This document shows positions 26,227-35,988 of a stretch of 64,000 nucleotides of DNA, one piece after another. The translations under genes were made by a program, and so were the position numbers. The notes beneath the pieces were generated by a model. It had not been told where the DNA came from, searched no databases, and saw only the letters and a list, made by a program, of their open reading frames with translations. This DNA is from Litorimonas cladophorae (GTDB lineage Bacteria; Pseudomonadota; Alphaproteobacteria; Caulobacterales; Maricaulaceae). The stretch covers positions 558,001 through 622,000 of the forward strand of contig NZ_BMYV01000001.1 of the NCBI RefSeq assembly GCF_014652455.1, written 5' to 3'. The first letter of the stretch is position 1, and each line of letters opens with the position of its first letter.

Positions 26227-26903
26227 ATGCGTGAGAGCCTGATTTCCTATATATATTATTTCTCATAATCTTCATTATGCGATTTATAGACGAGGCTTCT
26301 TACCACCTTGATCACCACACTTCGTATCACTCGAACAACAACGTAGCAAAGGTGGAAGTCCTCAGGTTTGAGCGTGATCCATGTAAGGATTCGTTGTTTC
26401 TGGTTTTGAGCCGCGCGCATTCAAGAGATGGCGTTGTACGTCACGCGAGCGCCCTGGTCTGCAGCCCATCGAGGAGTCTGCCAATTGCGTGTCCGAAGAA
26501 ATGGGACTGTCCGCGTGGTCGATATTCGCGATGGAATACCAGAATAGAAATGTTGTTTTACGCGAAAATCAGGAGTTGGGTTGTCATGCCAACTCGCCAC
26601 GCAGCGGCGGTTTTTGAAGAAGCGGCCAGTCATAAACCCCCGAGTTCAGACACTTGGACTGACGGGTCGCCTCTCACTCCAAAAGCCCCGGCACAGTCGA
26701 ATGTCTCACCATTCAATGCTCAGGCCCACCGTCTCTCGAACCGGCAAGCGAGGCCCCGCCTGTCCCATGTCCGAAAGAACCTGTGTAGTATGCCATAGGT
26801 TTTGAGACGGAGGATCAATCTCCCGAATTGATTAGTAAGTCACTGAAATGACTTGCTTTATATTTTCAAACTACGAGGAACGTCCTGTTGAATCGCTGTC
26901 GGT
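26227..26903. other. 677-base gap without a credible protein gene; possible structured RNA
   Basis: A 173-codon open frame crosses it on the plus strand, but its composition (many Ser, Arg, His and no recognisable motif) does not look like a conserved protein, and the other strand is no better. The right half shows ordered base pairing on the plus strand: CCGTCTC (26729-26735) with GAGACGG (26804-26810), ATCAAT/ATTGAT at 26814-26832, then a stem-loop with a T-rich tail. I could not match it to RNase P RNA, SRP RNA, 6S RNA or tmRNA. The left end should also hold the pgm promoter. Confidence 0.4.
26835..26866 (+). terminator. Terminator-like hairpin ending the possible structured RNA
   Basis: GTAAGTCA and TGACTTGC form an eight-pair stem (one G-T pair) around a six-base loop, followed by TTTATATTTT. 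It would end a plus-strand transcript from the gap; the neighbouring protein genes on both sides are on the minus strand. Confidence 0.45.
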
Positions 26904-27752
26904 CTAAGACTTCAGTCTATCTGCGTGCCAAGCCAAATGGTCAGCCATAAACGATGAGATGAAGTAATAGCTGTGATCATAGCCGTCCTGCATGCGCAAA
27001 GTCAGAGATTGTCCCGCATCGTCACAAACTTTCTGAAAAAGATGCGGTTTCAGCTGTTCGGCGAGGAAGTTGTCGGCTGTGCCTTGGTCAATGAGAATAT
27101 CGGGCAGTCGCGCTCCGCCTCTGACAAGCGCACAGGCGTCATATTCAGACCAAGCCGATTGATCTTCACCTAGATAACCCGAGAGTGCTTTTTGACCCCA
27201 GGGAACATCCGTTGGCGCAACAATAGGTGCAAAGGCCGACACGGCGCGATAACGCTCAGGATTGCGTAGGCCAATCGTCAAGGCCCCATGACCACCCATG
27301 GAATGCCCCATGATGGATTGACGCGACATATCCGCGGATGGAAAATTCTTCGCGATGACGTGAGGCAATTCCGTTTCGATGTAATCCCGCATTTGGTAAT
27401 GCTGCGCGAAAGGCGTTTTGGTTGCGTTGACGTAAAATCCTGCACCCAGACCAAAATCATAGGCCCCATCCGAATCATCTGCGACGCCCTCACCCCGTGG
27501 TGATGTGTCGGGCGCAATGAAAATCAGACCGCGTTTAGCGCACATTTCACGGAACTCGCCCTTCTCTGTGACATTCGCATGCGTGCAGGTCAGGCCCGAT
27601 AAATACCAAACGACAGGCAGTTTCTCGCCAGCCGCGTGTGGTGGGACAAAAACCGAAAACTCCATAGGCGTTTTCGTCGCTGTGGAATCGTGTCGATAGA
27701 CGCCTTGTACGCCGTCATGCGCGCGAACCTCTGACAGTGTTTCCAATGCCAT
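26904..27752 (-). CDS. fghA: S-formylglutathione hydrolase
   Basis: 282 residues, an esterase D-type alpha/beta hydrolase. The nucleophile elbow is GHSMGGHGAL, and LSGLTCTHANVTEKGEF and DGYDHSYYFI are family signatures, the latter with the catalytic His. It hydrolyses S-formylglutathione to formate and glutathione, the second step of formaldehyde detoxification. Its ATG overlaps the stop of the dehydrogenase gene. Confidence 0.95.
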   Translation of the reverse strand: MALETLSEVRAHDGVQGVYRHDSTATKTPMEFSVFVPPHAAGEKLPVVWYLSGLTCTHANVTEKGEFREMCAKRGLIFIAPDTSPRGEGVADDSDGAYDFGLGAGFYVNATKTPFAQHYQMRDYIETELPHVIAKNFPSADMSRQSIMGHSMGGHGALTIGLRNPERYRAVSAFAPIVAPTDVPWGQKALSGYLGEDQSAWSEYDACALVRGGARLPDILIDQGTADNFLAEQLKPHLFQKVCDDAGQSLTLRMQDGYDHSYYFISSFMADHLAWHADRLKS

Positions 27753-28897
27753 TAGAACGTGACCACAGCGCGAATGCTTTCACCCTTATGCATCAGGTCA
27801 AAAGCGTCATTGATGTCATCGAGCGGCATTGTGTGGGTGATCATGGAATCAATCTCGATTTTCTTATCCATGTACCAGTCGACGAACTTCGGCACATCTG
27901 TACGGCCTTTAGCACCGCCGAAAGCTGTGCCTTTCCAAACACGTCCCGTGACCAGTTGGAAAGGACGAGTTGAAATTTCAGCGCCCGCTGGCGCCACGCC
28001 GATGATTACGGAAACGCCCCAACCGCGATGGGAACATTCTAACGCGTCACGCATGACTTGGACATTGCCCGTCGCGTCAAAGGAATAGTCTACGCCGCCA
28101 AATTCGTCTTTCTCAGTCTTCGTAATCTCAATGATCGCTTCAACCACGGTTTGACCTGCTTTGAGGTCTTTCGGATTGACGAAATGGGTCATGCCGAATT
28201 TTTCAGCCATTTCGCGCTTATTTTCGTTCAGATCGACACCGATGATGATGTCAGCCCCTGCCATGCGCAGACCTTGAATAACGTTTAGTCCGATGCCGCC
28301 CAAACCGAATACAGCCGCAGTGGAGCCGATTTCCACGCCTGCCGTGTTGATGACCGCGCCGATACCTGTCGTGACACCGCATCCGATGTAACAAATGCTT
28401 TCGAACGGTGCGTCTTCCCGAACTTTCGCGAGGGCGATTTCAGGCATGACCGTATGATTGGCAAAAGTTGAGCAGCCCATGTAATGGAAAATCGGTGTAC
28501 CATCGAGCATGGAGAAACGGCTCGTACCATCCGGCATCAAGCCTTTCCCTTGGGTGCCGCGGATAGCGGTACACAAGTTCGTTTTGCCAGACGTACACGC
28601 GTAACACTCGCGACATTCAGGGGTGTAGAGCGGGATCACATGATCGCCAGGTTTTAGGGTGGTCACGCCCTCACCCACTTGCAGAACAATGCCTGCGCCT
28701 TCGTGACCCAAAATGGAGGGGAAAACACCTTCGGAGTCCGCACCAGATCGCGTGTACTCATCGGTATGGCAAACGCCTGTCGCTTTGATCTCGACGAGGA
28801 CTTCACCCGCTTTCGGCAATTCCAAGTTCACGTCCATAACAGTAAGCGGTTTACCAGCTTCGAGGGCAACGGCGGCTCTGGTGCGCATCGTTTTCAT
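27752..28897 (-). CDS. frmA: S-(hydroxymethyl)glutathione dehydrogenase (class III alcohol dehydrogenase)
   Basis: 381 residues, about 370-375 being usual. Zinc alcohol dehydrogenase: catalytic zinc [10 protein letters not shown] and GHEGAGIV, structural zinc cysteines in [18 protein letters not shown] site [14 protein letters not shown], and the class III mark [13 protein letters not shown]. It oxidises the formaldehyde-glutathione adduct. It forms a two-gene unit with the hydrolase; no FrmR-type regulator is adjacent. Confidence 0.95.
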   Translation of the reverse strand: MKTMRTRAAVALEAGKPLTVMDVNLELPKAGEVLVEIKATGVCHTDEYTRSGADSEGVFPSILGHEGAGIVLQVGEGVTTLKPGDHVIPLYTPECRECYACTSGKTNLCTAIRGTQGKGLMPDGTSRFSMLDGTPIFHYMGCSTFANHTVMPEIALAKVREDAPFESICYIGCGVTTGIGAVINTAGVEIGSTAAVFGLGGIGLNVIQGLRMAGADIIIGVDLNENKREMAEKFGMTHFVNPKDLKAGQTVVEAIIEITKTEKDEFGGVDYSFDATGNVQVMRDALECSHRGWGVSVIIGVAPAGAEISTRPFQLVTGRVWKGTAFGGAKGRTDVPKFVDWYMDKKIEIDSMITHTMPLDDINDAFDLMHKGESIRAVVTF

Positions 28898-28994
28898 ATC
28901 ATATCCGATCTATCGTTTGTGTTCTTATTCGCGGCTGAGTTTTTCCTACCGACTAACATTATTCAAGGGGTCTTTTTAAGGCTAATATCAGCTA

Positions 28995-29565
28995 TTAATT
29001 TTGGTGTTTCTCTGGGGCAAGACAGGCCAGCCACTTATCCAAAGCTTCACTGTCGGGCCATCCTGCCCAATAGGTTACAGGCCCCGACTTAACACGCGCG
29101 GGTTTGCCCTCCATCGTTTCATCAATCACCGTCCAGCTTGTTTCGATGTCTTCGCGCCAGATTTGCAAATGGCCACCAGACTTTAAGGCAATCGGCGTAT
29201 CGCTCCGTAGCGTATCGACGGCCGTAACCTTTAGCCCCTCCAAAACCGCGAGGTCGTCCGTCCGCGTCCCAGGCCAACATATCAGGATATTTATCGACCA
29301 TCCAGCGTGGCGGGGTTGCTGTAGGCGTGCACATAACAATTTTGAGCCCTGCGGCGGCCAAAGTATTGATTGCGCGATCTAACCAGTCGAAGGTCAGTAA
29401 ATCGGGTTCCGCCTCTAAACGGCTCCATGCGAACTCTCCGATGCGCACCCAAGACAGTCCCATTTCGACCATGCGGCGCGCGTCATCGGCCCAAATCTCA
29501 TCAGGCCAATGTTCGGGGTAATAGCACACCCCAAGTTCGGGGGGGCGGTTAGACTTAGCTACCAT
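28995..29565 (-). pseudogene. GH42 beta-galactosidase remnant with internal deletion
   Basis: The 5' part from ATG 29565 reads a GH42 N-terminus: [19 protein letters not shown], then [13 protein letters not shown] and [18 protein letters not shown], up to GRPRGFG near 29240. From about 29250 to the stop at 28995 a different frame reads a plausible GH42 C-terminal end ([17 protein letters not shown] ... YWAGWPDSEALDKWLA). Full GH42 enzymes are about 640-700 residues; only about 190 codons remain, so roughly 1.4 kb containing both catalytic glutamates is missing and the ends are out of frame. The start overlaps the end of the threonine dehydratase gene by 11 bases. Confidence 0.8.
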
Positions 29566-30535
29566 TAATGGCGCGCTCCCATAGCTGGGGATCGACGTTT
29601 CCGCCGGACAACACCACAGCAATCGTTGTGACTTCGTCTGGAAAATTGCCTCCAAGTGTCGCGGCTATTGCGGCTGCCCCGCCCGGCTCTAAAACGACGC
29701 CAAGGTGTTCATGCGCCAAACGCATGGCGTTTAGGCACTCTTCATCGGAGACGGTAAATACGTCACTGAGGGATTGGCCATTTATGGCCCAAGTGATTTC
29801 GCCCGGCATAGGTGTCATGATCGCATCGCAGAGTGTCGGTGGCGTCTCGGACAGCTTTGCCCGCTGTCCCGAGCGTAGGCTCTGCTGGTGATCATTATAG
29901 GCGGTCGGTTCTGCGCCAAATATTTTGGTCTGCGGCGAAAGCGCCTTTAGCGCCAAAGAAATTCCAGCACACATTCCGCCCCCGCCCAGACATGTGATCA
30001 TCGCGTCAAAACGAGGTTCCGCTTCGGCAAGTTCGACGCCAATTGTGCCTTGTCCCGCAATCACGAACGCATCATCATAGCTAGGCACAATAATTCGTCC
30101 ATCTCGCGCCGCAATGTCTGCCGCTATATCTTCTCGGCTTTCGCTAAGGCGGTCATAAGTTATGATTGTCGCGCCGTCGGCAAGAACGCCCGCAACTTTT
30201 ACCTTTGGCGCGTCAGTGGGCATAACAATGATGGCATCAATGCCAAGTTCCTTGGCAGCGCAAGAGACACCCTGAGCATGGTTTCCAGACGAAAAGGCCA
30301 CGACGCCTTTGGCGCGTTCCGTCTCGGTCAACGCCGATAAGCGATTAAATGCGCCGCGATATTTGAATGCATTTTTCTTCTGCAGGCATTCAGCTTTGAA
30401 CCAAAGTTTTTTGCCCGTCATCTTATCGAGTGTATCAGACCGTAAAAGCGGGGTTTTTACGGCGTGACCGTCCAAACGGACGACAGCGTCGACAACATCC
30501 TGAAACGTCGGCACCTCTGACATATTCGCGATCAT
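29555..30535 (-). CDS. Threonine dehydratase / serine racemase-like PLP enzyme
   Basis: 326 residues from ATG 30535, with AAGGAG just upstream; upstream in-frame codons lack support. Fold type II PLP enzyme: the PLP Lys in [29 protein letters not shown] and the phosphate loop [10 protein letters not shown]. There is no C-terminal ACT-like regulatory domain, so it resembles the catabolic TdcB or serine racemase group rather than biosynthetic IlvA. It deaminates threonine or serine to the 2-oxo acid, which would fit the tdh-kbl threonine degradation genes about 5 kb away. Confidence 0.88.
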   Translation of the reverse strand: MIANMSEVPTFQDVVDAVVRLDGHAVKTPLLRSDTLDKMTGKKLWFKAECLQKKNAFKYRGAFNRLSALTETERAKGVVAFSSGNHAQGVSCAAKELGIDAIIVMPTDAPKVKVAGVLADGATIITYDRLSESREDIAADIAARDGRIIVPSYDDAFVIAGQGTIGVELAEAEPRFDAMITCLGGGGMCAGISLALKALSPQTKIFGAEPTAYNDHQQSLRSGQRAKLSETPPTLCDAIMTPMPGEITWAINGQSLSDVFTVSDEECLNAMRLAHEHLGVVLEPGGAAAIAATLGGNFPDEVTTIAVVLSGGNVDPQLWERAINGS

Positions 30536-30616
30536 CCTCGCTCCTTTGTTGACCCTGTCGGGGAATAATGAAAATACTCCCCGCAACAAGACTAAATCTA
30601 ACTCCGGGGAGATGCC

Positions 30617-32245
30617 ATGTTAGGCCTCATGATGAAACACGAGCTCATGATCAGTGATCTGATCGAGCACGCGGCTACGGTCCACAAGGACCGCGAAATC
30701 TACACGCTGACCACCGATATGAAAGAGCATCGCTATACATGGGCCGAATGTGCTGTGCGCGTGCGTAAGCTGGCAAATGCGCTTCTGGCGGCTGGCGTTA
30801 AAAAAGGCGACCGCGTTGCGACGATCGCTTGGAATAATTACCGCCACATCGAAATCTACTATGCCGTGAGTTCCATTGGCGCGGTCGTGCATACAATCAA
30901 CCCGCGTTTGAAACCTGCCCAAATCGCTTGGATGGTCAATCACGCCGAAGACAAGTTCGTTATGTTCGACACGACCTTTGGCCCTATTATCGAAGGTGTC
31001 GGGGCCATGTGCCCAACAGTCGAAAAATGGATTTGTCTCACGGATGCGGAGGGTAAGCCCGATTATAAAACCGACGTTGAAGACTATGAGAGCTTCATCG
31101 CCGATCAGTCCGACCAAATCACGTGGGAACGTTTTGACGAGAACACCGCGTGTACGCTCTGTTACACCTCCGGCACAACTGGCGATCCTAAAGGCGTCCT
31201 ATATTCTCATCGCTCCACAATTCTGCACGCGATGGCGGGTAGCTTCCAAGACGTCATCGGCGGGGGATCAAACGACACGATTTTGGCCGTAGTACCCATG
31301 TTCCATGTCTCGGCTTGGGGCTTGGTCTATTCGGCTGCGATGGTCGGCGCGAAATTGGTTATGCCAGGCCCAGGCCTTGATGGTCCAAACTTGACCAAAA
31401 TGATCAACCAAGAAAAAGTTACGCTAATGGCGGGTGTCCCGACGGTGTGGCTTGGCATTTACAACCATGTCAAAGCCAATGGCTTGAGCTTACCAACGGT
31501 GAAGAAGGCGCTTGTCGGCGGCTCGGCTCTGCCAGAAAGCCTGCTTCGCGCTTATGAGTTGGAACTTGATATTCCGATGCAGCAAGGTTGGGGCATGACT
31601 GAGACCTCCCCGCTGGGCACAACCTACTCGCCCTACCCTGGTGATGATTTGTCCGACTATGACGCGACGGTCAAAGACAAGCTATATGCGGGTCGTCGCA
31701 TCTTTGGCGTAGACATGCGCATCGTCGATGATGAAGGCAATGTTCTGCCACAAGACGGTGAAGCCACAGGACATTTGCATGTACGTGGCCCATGGATTGC
31801 GTCTGGGTATTTCAAAGGCGTCGGCTCCGACAGCTTCACAGATGATGGATGGTTCGCGACAGGCGATGTCGCGGCGATCCATCCGCGTGGTTACATGGAA
31901 ATCACGGATCGGTCGAAAGATGTGATCAAATCGGGCGGCGAATGGGTCAGCTCAATTGAAGTTGAAAATGCGGCCTGTGACCATCCTGATGTTCAGATGG
32001 CGGCCTGTATCGGTGTGCGTCACGAGAAATGGCAAGAGCGTCCAATGTTGATCGTGCAATCCGTGCCAGGCAAAGAGCCCAACATTGATGAGATTAAATC
32101 CTGCATCGAAGCAAAATGCGCAAAATGGTGGATGCCTGATGCGATTGTCTTCGTTGAAGAACTCCCTCTTGGCGCGACAGGTAAAATCCTCAAGCGGGAA
32201 CTTAAGATTCAGTACAAAGACTTTGACCTCGAAGCGGCGTCCTAG
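30617..32245 (+). CDS. Fatty acyl-CoA / 3-(methylthio)propionyl-CoA ligase family enzyme
   Basis: 542 residues, from an ATG preceded by GGGGA at good spacing. ANL superfamily: AMP motif [29 protein letters not shown], the hinge region [21 protein letters not shown] and the catalytic Lys in [11 protein letters not shown]. The N-terminus [20 protein letters not shown] resembles the DmdB-like subgroup of marine alphaproteobacteria, which activates methylthiopropionate or medium-chain acids. No other DMSP genes are in the window, so the substrate is open. Confidence 0.88.
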   Translation: MLGLMMKHELMISDLIEHAATVHKDREIYTLTTDMKEHRYTWAECAVRVRKLANALLAAGVKKGDRVATIAWNNYRHIEIYYAVSSIGAVVHTINPRLKPAQIAWMVNHAEDKFVMFDTTFGPIIEGVGAMCPTVEKWICLTDAEGKPDYKTDVEDYESFIADQSDQITWERFDENTACTLCYTSGTTGDPKGVLYSHRSTILHAMAGSFQDVIGGGSNDTILAVVPMFHVSAWGLVYSAAMVGAKLVMPGPGLDGPNLTKMINQEKVTLMAGVPTVWLGIYNHVKANGLSLPTVKKALVGGSALPESLLRAYELELDIPMQQGWGMTETSPLGTTYSPYPGDDLSDYDATVKDKLYAGRRIFGVDMRIVDDEGNVLPQDGEATGHLHVRGPWIASGYFKGVGSDSFTDDGWFATGDVAAIHPRGYMEITDRSKDVIKSGGEWVSSIEVENAACDHPDVQMAACIGVRHEKWQERPMLIVQSVPGKEPNIDEIKSCIEAKCAKWWMPDAIVFVEELPLGATGKILKRELKIQYKDFDLEAAS

Positions 32246-32942
32246 CGCCGGGATTGGCTTCGCTCTCCTTGTGGGGGCGGCTTGCCAATCAACCTCGATA
32301 AATTCTCAGCAGACGCACATGTTGCGTTTGCGATGCGCCTATCAAGTCAATATCTCGCTACAATCCCGTATTGCCGTTTTGGATATTGCCGACCCAAAAT
32401 ATGATTATGCTTTGGCGGCGGGTCACGCTGTGCCCGAAGACCGTCCATGTGATGCACAGGACTTTAATGGTGTTAGTGAACGCGTTGACATCATTCGCTT
32501 TCCACCAAACTATCGCGCGGGTGAAAAATCCGACTGGGCGGTTATTCGTTTTCCGCGGATAGATAACCCAAACCTCGTCAGATATCGTCTAGAGCCGCTC
32601 GCCGATCTTGAAAATTTGGAAGGTGTCGAAGTCAGGTTTGCGAAGGCTTTAGGGCTGTCAGAAAACAGTCAAAAATGCAGGCTAACACTCTTACGGTTTA
32701 GCGAGACGGATCAAAAAGTCGCGCATGACTGTCGCGGTGTTCCTGGCCAATCTGGCTCTCCTGTGACCCGCATCGTTGGGGGTGAACATCGATTAGTTGG
32801 AATAAATGTCGGGCGGATTTGGATGTTTGAGTCACCGCAGACAGGACGGCCCGACAGAAAGGGCTATATCAATCTGTTCGATCAACGGATCATTGAGGAC
32901 ATCGGAGATTTGATTGCGGAAATACAGGGCTCTGAAACCTGA
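32223..32942 (+). CDS. Trypsin-like serine protease lipoprotein
   Basis: 239 residues from a TTG at 32223, chosen because it gives a short lipoprotein signal (basic residues, GFALLVGAAC, acceptor Cys21); longer in-frame starts run through the acyl-CoA ligase gene. A chymotrypsin-fold triad can be proposed: His in LAAGHAVPED, Asp in KSDWAVIRF and Ser in GVPGQSGSPV. The N-terminal strand order is compatible but the sequence is divergent. It is likely anchored to the membrane on the periplasmic side. The start overlaps the ligase gene by 23 bases. Assignment is moderate. Confidence 0.7.
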   Translation: MTSKRRPSAGIGFALLVGAACQSTSINSQQTHMLRLRCAYQVNISLQSRIAVLDIADPKYDYALAAGHAVPEDRPCDAQDFNGVSERVDIIRFPPNYRAGEKSDWAVIRFPRIDNPNLVRYRLEPLADLENLEGVEVRFAKALGLSENSQKCRLTLLRFSETDQKVAHDCRGVPGQSGSPVTRIVGGEHRLVGINVGRIWMFESPQTGRPDRKGYINLFDQRIIEDIGDLIAEIQGSET

Positions 32943-34205
32943 CTATTCCTTGCCCTGCCCGACGCCGAATAGCTTTCCCTTTTCCGTGATCAAGATGACG
33001 ATCAAGCTACTGACGCCCAATAATACATAGGCGATCAAAAGGGGTCGGATGGTCCCGTCAAAACTACGGGCCACCAAGAACCCAAGGAAGCTCGAAAGTG
33101 TCATTGTGACGAAGCCATAAATCGCATTGGCCGTGCCCGCGATATCGCCCATATATTCCAGTGCCAGACTTGAGAAGTTCGCGCCCATCATCCCGAAGCA
33201 CCCAAATGTCAGCACGAATAGGATGTAAAACACCCAGAAATTCTGCCCGAAGAATTGCATATAAGCCAAATTGATCAGGGAGAGAAAAATGAAAGTGAAG
33301 ACAACGACGTGGCTGATACGCCTCATCCCAAATCGCCCGACAAAACGACTATTCGAGTAGTTCATCACCGCCAATAGGCCCGCGATGCCGGCGAAATAGA
33401 GGTAGAACTTTTCACCCCGTCCAAAGACTTCATCAAAGACTTGCTCACTGGCACCGATGAAGGCGAACAAGCACCCAAAGATCAGACCGCTGGCCAACAT
33501 ATAGCCGATCGTGATGCGGTGGGTGAGAACCTGTTTGAACCCACCTATGATTTTCTCGGCAGAAAAGGGGCGACGATCTTCGACCCGCAAAGTTGATGGC
33601 AAACGAAACTGTGTCCAGATGAACACCAACCCCGAGAAAACTCCCAACATCCCAAATACCCAACGCCAGTCTGCGACCGCCATAATTGCGGTTCCAATCG
33701 CGGGTGCGATAATGGGAACGATCATGAAAACCGTATAAACAAGTGACAAGATGCTTGCCATGGATCGTCCTTTTGAGAGATCCCGAATGATCGCACCGGC
33801 GGAGACACGAGTCCCGGCACAGCAAATCCCCTGCAGCAAGCGCAAAGCTAATAGGCTGCCGAAACTTGGCGCAACCATACAGGCGAAACCTGTGATGAAA
33901 TATCCGACCAAGCTAAGTTGAAGTAAAATTTTGCGCCCAAACCGATCTGATATCGGGCCAAAGACAAGCTGGGGAAAACCGAAACCCAGAATAAATGCGA
34001 AAATTATAAGTTGTTGGTCGTTCTCGTTTTGGAGATTGTAATGATCGCCAATGATCTCGAGGGCCGGCAACATCACGTCGATGCCCATAGCTTGAAGGCC
34101 AAAAATCGCCGCCATCATTGCAACAAATTCCCATCGGGGAATGGGCATCGGCGGACTAGACTTACTGAATGATTGTTCGACGCTCACTGCGATCTCCTTG
34201 GGCAC
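32943..34205 (-). CDS. MFS drug-resistance transporter (Bcr/CflA type)
   Basis: 420 residues with twelve hydrophobic segments. The Bcr/CflA-type N-terminus has ALEIIGDHYNLQN and the motif A region FGPISDRFGRKILLQ after helix 2; RLLQGICCAGTRVSAGAIIRDL is the typical helix 4/5 loop. It is likely a proton-coupled exporter of drugs or metabolites in the inner membrane. Its 3' end abuts the convergent protease gene. Substrate unknown. Confidence 0.88.
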   Translation of the reverse strand: MPKEIAVSVEQSFSKSSPPMPIPRWEFVAMMAAIFGLQAMGIDVMLPALEIIGDHYNLQNENDQQLIIFAFILGFGFPQLVFGPISDRFGRKILLQLSLVGYFITGFACMVAPSFGSLLALRLLQGICCAGTRVSAGAIIRDLSKGRSMASILSLVYTVFMIVPIIAPAIGTAIMAVADWRWVFGMLGVFSGLVFIWTQFRLPSTLRVEDRRPFSAEKIIGGFKQVLTHRITIGYMLASGLIFGCLFAFIGASEQVFDEVFGRGEKFYLYFAGIAGLLAVMNYSNSRFVGRFGMRRISHVVVFTFIFLSLINLAYMQFFGQNFWVFYILFVLTFGCFGMMGANFSSLALEYMGDIAGTANAIYGFVTMTLSSFLGFLVARSFDGTIRPLLIAYVLLGVSSLIVILITEKGKLFGVGQGKE

Positions 34206-34282
34206 GCGCTATGCGCCCGCCTGCAGAGTCAGGCAACCCAAGAAACTCCACAAAGACTGATCTGCCGCAGACGTCTAAAATT

Positions 34283-34945
34283 TTAATCCCAGACCTTGGC
34301 GATTTGATCAAAGGTCTTCTTATCTAACGCATGTGCTGGGACAGTGGCACCGTCGGCTGGGTGTCCGACAACTAACAAAACCAAAGGTTTTTCATTGGCG
34401 GGACGCCCACAAATCTCACGCAGGAAATTCATTGGCGCAGGTGTATGCGTTAGCGTCGCCAGACCCGCATTGTGCAAGGTGGTGATCAACATCCCGATGG
34501 CAATACCGACGCTTTCGGTGACATAATAATGCTTCTCGCCCTTCGGTCCTTTTTTCTCCGCAAAAATCGCGATCAACCAGGGCGCGGTCTCCAGAAATGG
34601 CTTAGATGCATCCGTACCCAGAGGTGCGAGCGCGTCCAGCCATTCGTCCGAGGCGCGGCCGCCATAAAATGCCCGCTCTTCCTCTTCGGCGGCTTCGCGA
34701 ATGCGGCGCTTCATCTCGGGATTTGAAATTGCGGCAAAATGCCAAGGTTGCTGATTTGCCCCATTGGGCGCCGTAGCGGCGGCTTTAATTGCCGTTTCGA
34801 TAACCTGCCTCGGGACGGCTCGATAAGAGAAGTCTCGAACCGTACGGCGCGTGCTCAGCACCTTCAACATGGCGTCCGCGCGGCGACGCATGTCGCCATC
34901 GTCCACGGGTGGGTAGCCAGTAAGCGGGACGTGCGGTTCGCTCAC
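34283..34945 (-). CDS. Iodotyrosine deiodinase-like nitroreductase-fold flavoprotein
   Basis: 220 residues from a GTG that overlaps the tdh stop (GTGA). FMN-binding nitroreductase fold: [21 protein letters not shown] and the C-terminal [17 protein letters not shown]. It follows the IYD subfamily rather than general nitroreductases. The residues that clamp the iodotyrosine zwitterion in human IYD (Glu157, Tyr161, Lys182) have counterparts here at exactly the same spacing: Glu90, Tyr94, Lys115. Bacterial IYD proteins reductively dehalogenate mono-halotyrosines. Coupling to threonine catabolism is unexplained. Confidence 0.8.
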   Translation of the reverse strand: MSEPHVPLTGYPPVDDGDMRRRADAMLKVLSTRRTVRDFSYRAVPRQVIETAIKAAATAPNGANQQPWHFAAISNPEMKRRIREAAEEEERAFYGGRASDEWLDALAPLGTDASKPFLETAPWLIAIFAEKKGPKGEKHYYVTESVGIAIGMLITTLHNAGLATLTHTPAPMNFLREICGRPANEKPLVLLVVGHPADGATVPAHALDKKTFDQIAKVWD

Positions 34946-35988
34946 AATTGGGTCCAGTCCAACACAACTTTCCCAGCTTTTCGGGTTTCCATCAGGTCAA
35001 ATGCCTTCTGCCAATCTCGCGCCGCAAAACGGTGGGTGATCATTTCCGACATATCTAATCCGCTATCGAGAAGCGCCAACATCTTATACCATGTTTCATA
35101 CATTTGGCGGCCGTAAATGCCTTTCACGGTCAGAGCCTTACCCACTATTTTGGAGAGATCGACGGGGTATGGCACGGCAGGGATTCCAAGCATGGCGATG
35201 TTCCCGCCCATCAACATCGTGTCCAGCATTTGCTCGAATGCGGGTTTAGCTCCGCTCATCTCAAGGCCGACATCGAATCCTTCATTCATGCCAATTTCCG
35301 ACATCACGTCGCGCAAGTTTTCATTCATGGTATTGACCATGCGCGTGCGGGTCGTGATTTTCTTAGCGAAATCCAGACGCCAATCTTCAATATCGGTCAG
35401 AACAACCCGTCTTGCGCCTGCGCGCTCTGCAACCGCCGCTGCCATAATTCCAATCGGACCTGCGCCCGTGATCAACACGTCTTCGCCGACCAAATCGAAA
35501 GCCAAGGCTGTGTGTACGGCATTCCCTAAAGGGTCCATGATTGCCGCAATATCCAATGAAAGCGTCTCGGGCAAAGGGATGACATTGAATTCAGGCAGGG
35601 GCAGATATTCCGCAAAGGCACCGGGCAGGTTCACGCCAATTCCTTTTGTGTCAGGATCAAGATGAAATTTTCCTGCGCGCGCGTTACGAGAGCGTCGTCC
35701 CACAACGTGGCCCTCGCCAGTGACGCGGTCGCCAACGCTAACGCGTTTGACTGTAGACCCGACCGCCGCAACGGTGCCGCCATATTCGTGACCAACGACC
35801 ATCGGAACAGGTACGTTTTTCTGGGCCCATTCATCCCACCCGTAAATATGCATATCCGTTCCGCAAATTGCCGTGCGTTCGATGCGGATGAGAACTTCGT
35901 CGGGCGCTATGGTGGGAACGGGAACATCCTGCATCCAGAGCCCTTTTTCTGCTTTGGCTTTGACCAGTGCTTTCATCATCTGTGTCAT
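34942..35988 (-). CDS. tdh: L-threonine 3-dehydrogenase
   Basis: 348 residues. Zinc-dependent medium-chain dehydrogenase: [15 protein letters not shown] with the catalytic Cys, GHEYGGTV, structural cysteines largely replaced ([12 protein letters not shown]), NAD site [16 protein letters not shown]. It oxidises L-threonine to 2-amino-3-oxobutyrate, which the next enzyme (encoded by the preceding gene kbl) cleaves. The start overlaps the kbl stop by four bases. The missing structural zinc cysteines are an oddity compared with E. coli Tdh. Confidence 0.93.
   Translation of the reverse strand: MTQMMKALVKAKAEKGLWMQDVPVPTIAPDEVLIRIERTAICGTDMHIYGWDEWAQKNVPVPMVVGHEYGGTVAAVGSTVKRVSVGDRVTGEGHVVGRRSRNARAGKFHLDPDTKGIGVNLPGAFAEYLPLPEFNVIPLPETLSLDIAAIMDPLGNAVHTALAFDLVGEDVLITGAGPIGIMAAAVAERAGARRVVLTDIEDWRLDFAKKITTRTRMVNTMNENLRDVMSEIGMNEGFDVGLEMSGAKPAFEQMLDTMLMGGNIAMLGIPAVPYPVDLSKIVGKALTVKGIYGRQMYETWYKMLALLDSGLDMSEMITHRFAARDWQKAFDLMETRKAGKVVLDWTQL

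Noticed and set aside
26277-26798. 173-codon plus-strand open frame in the gap after pgm
   Set aside because: No domain, poor composition and no ribosome-binding site; structured RNA is a better reading.
26873-26886. GAGGAACGTCC, similar to a conserved RNase P RNA segment
   Set aside because: It is immediately next to the end of the S-formylglutathione hydrolase gene, with no room for or sign of the rest of RNase P RNA.
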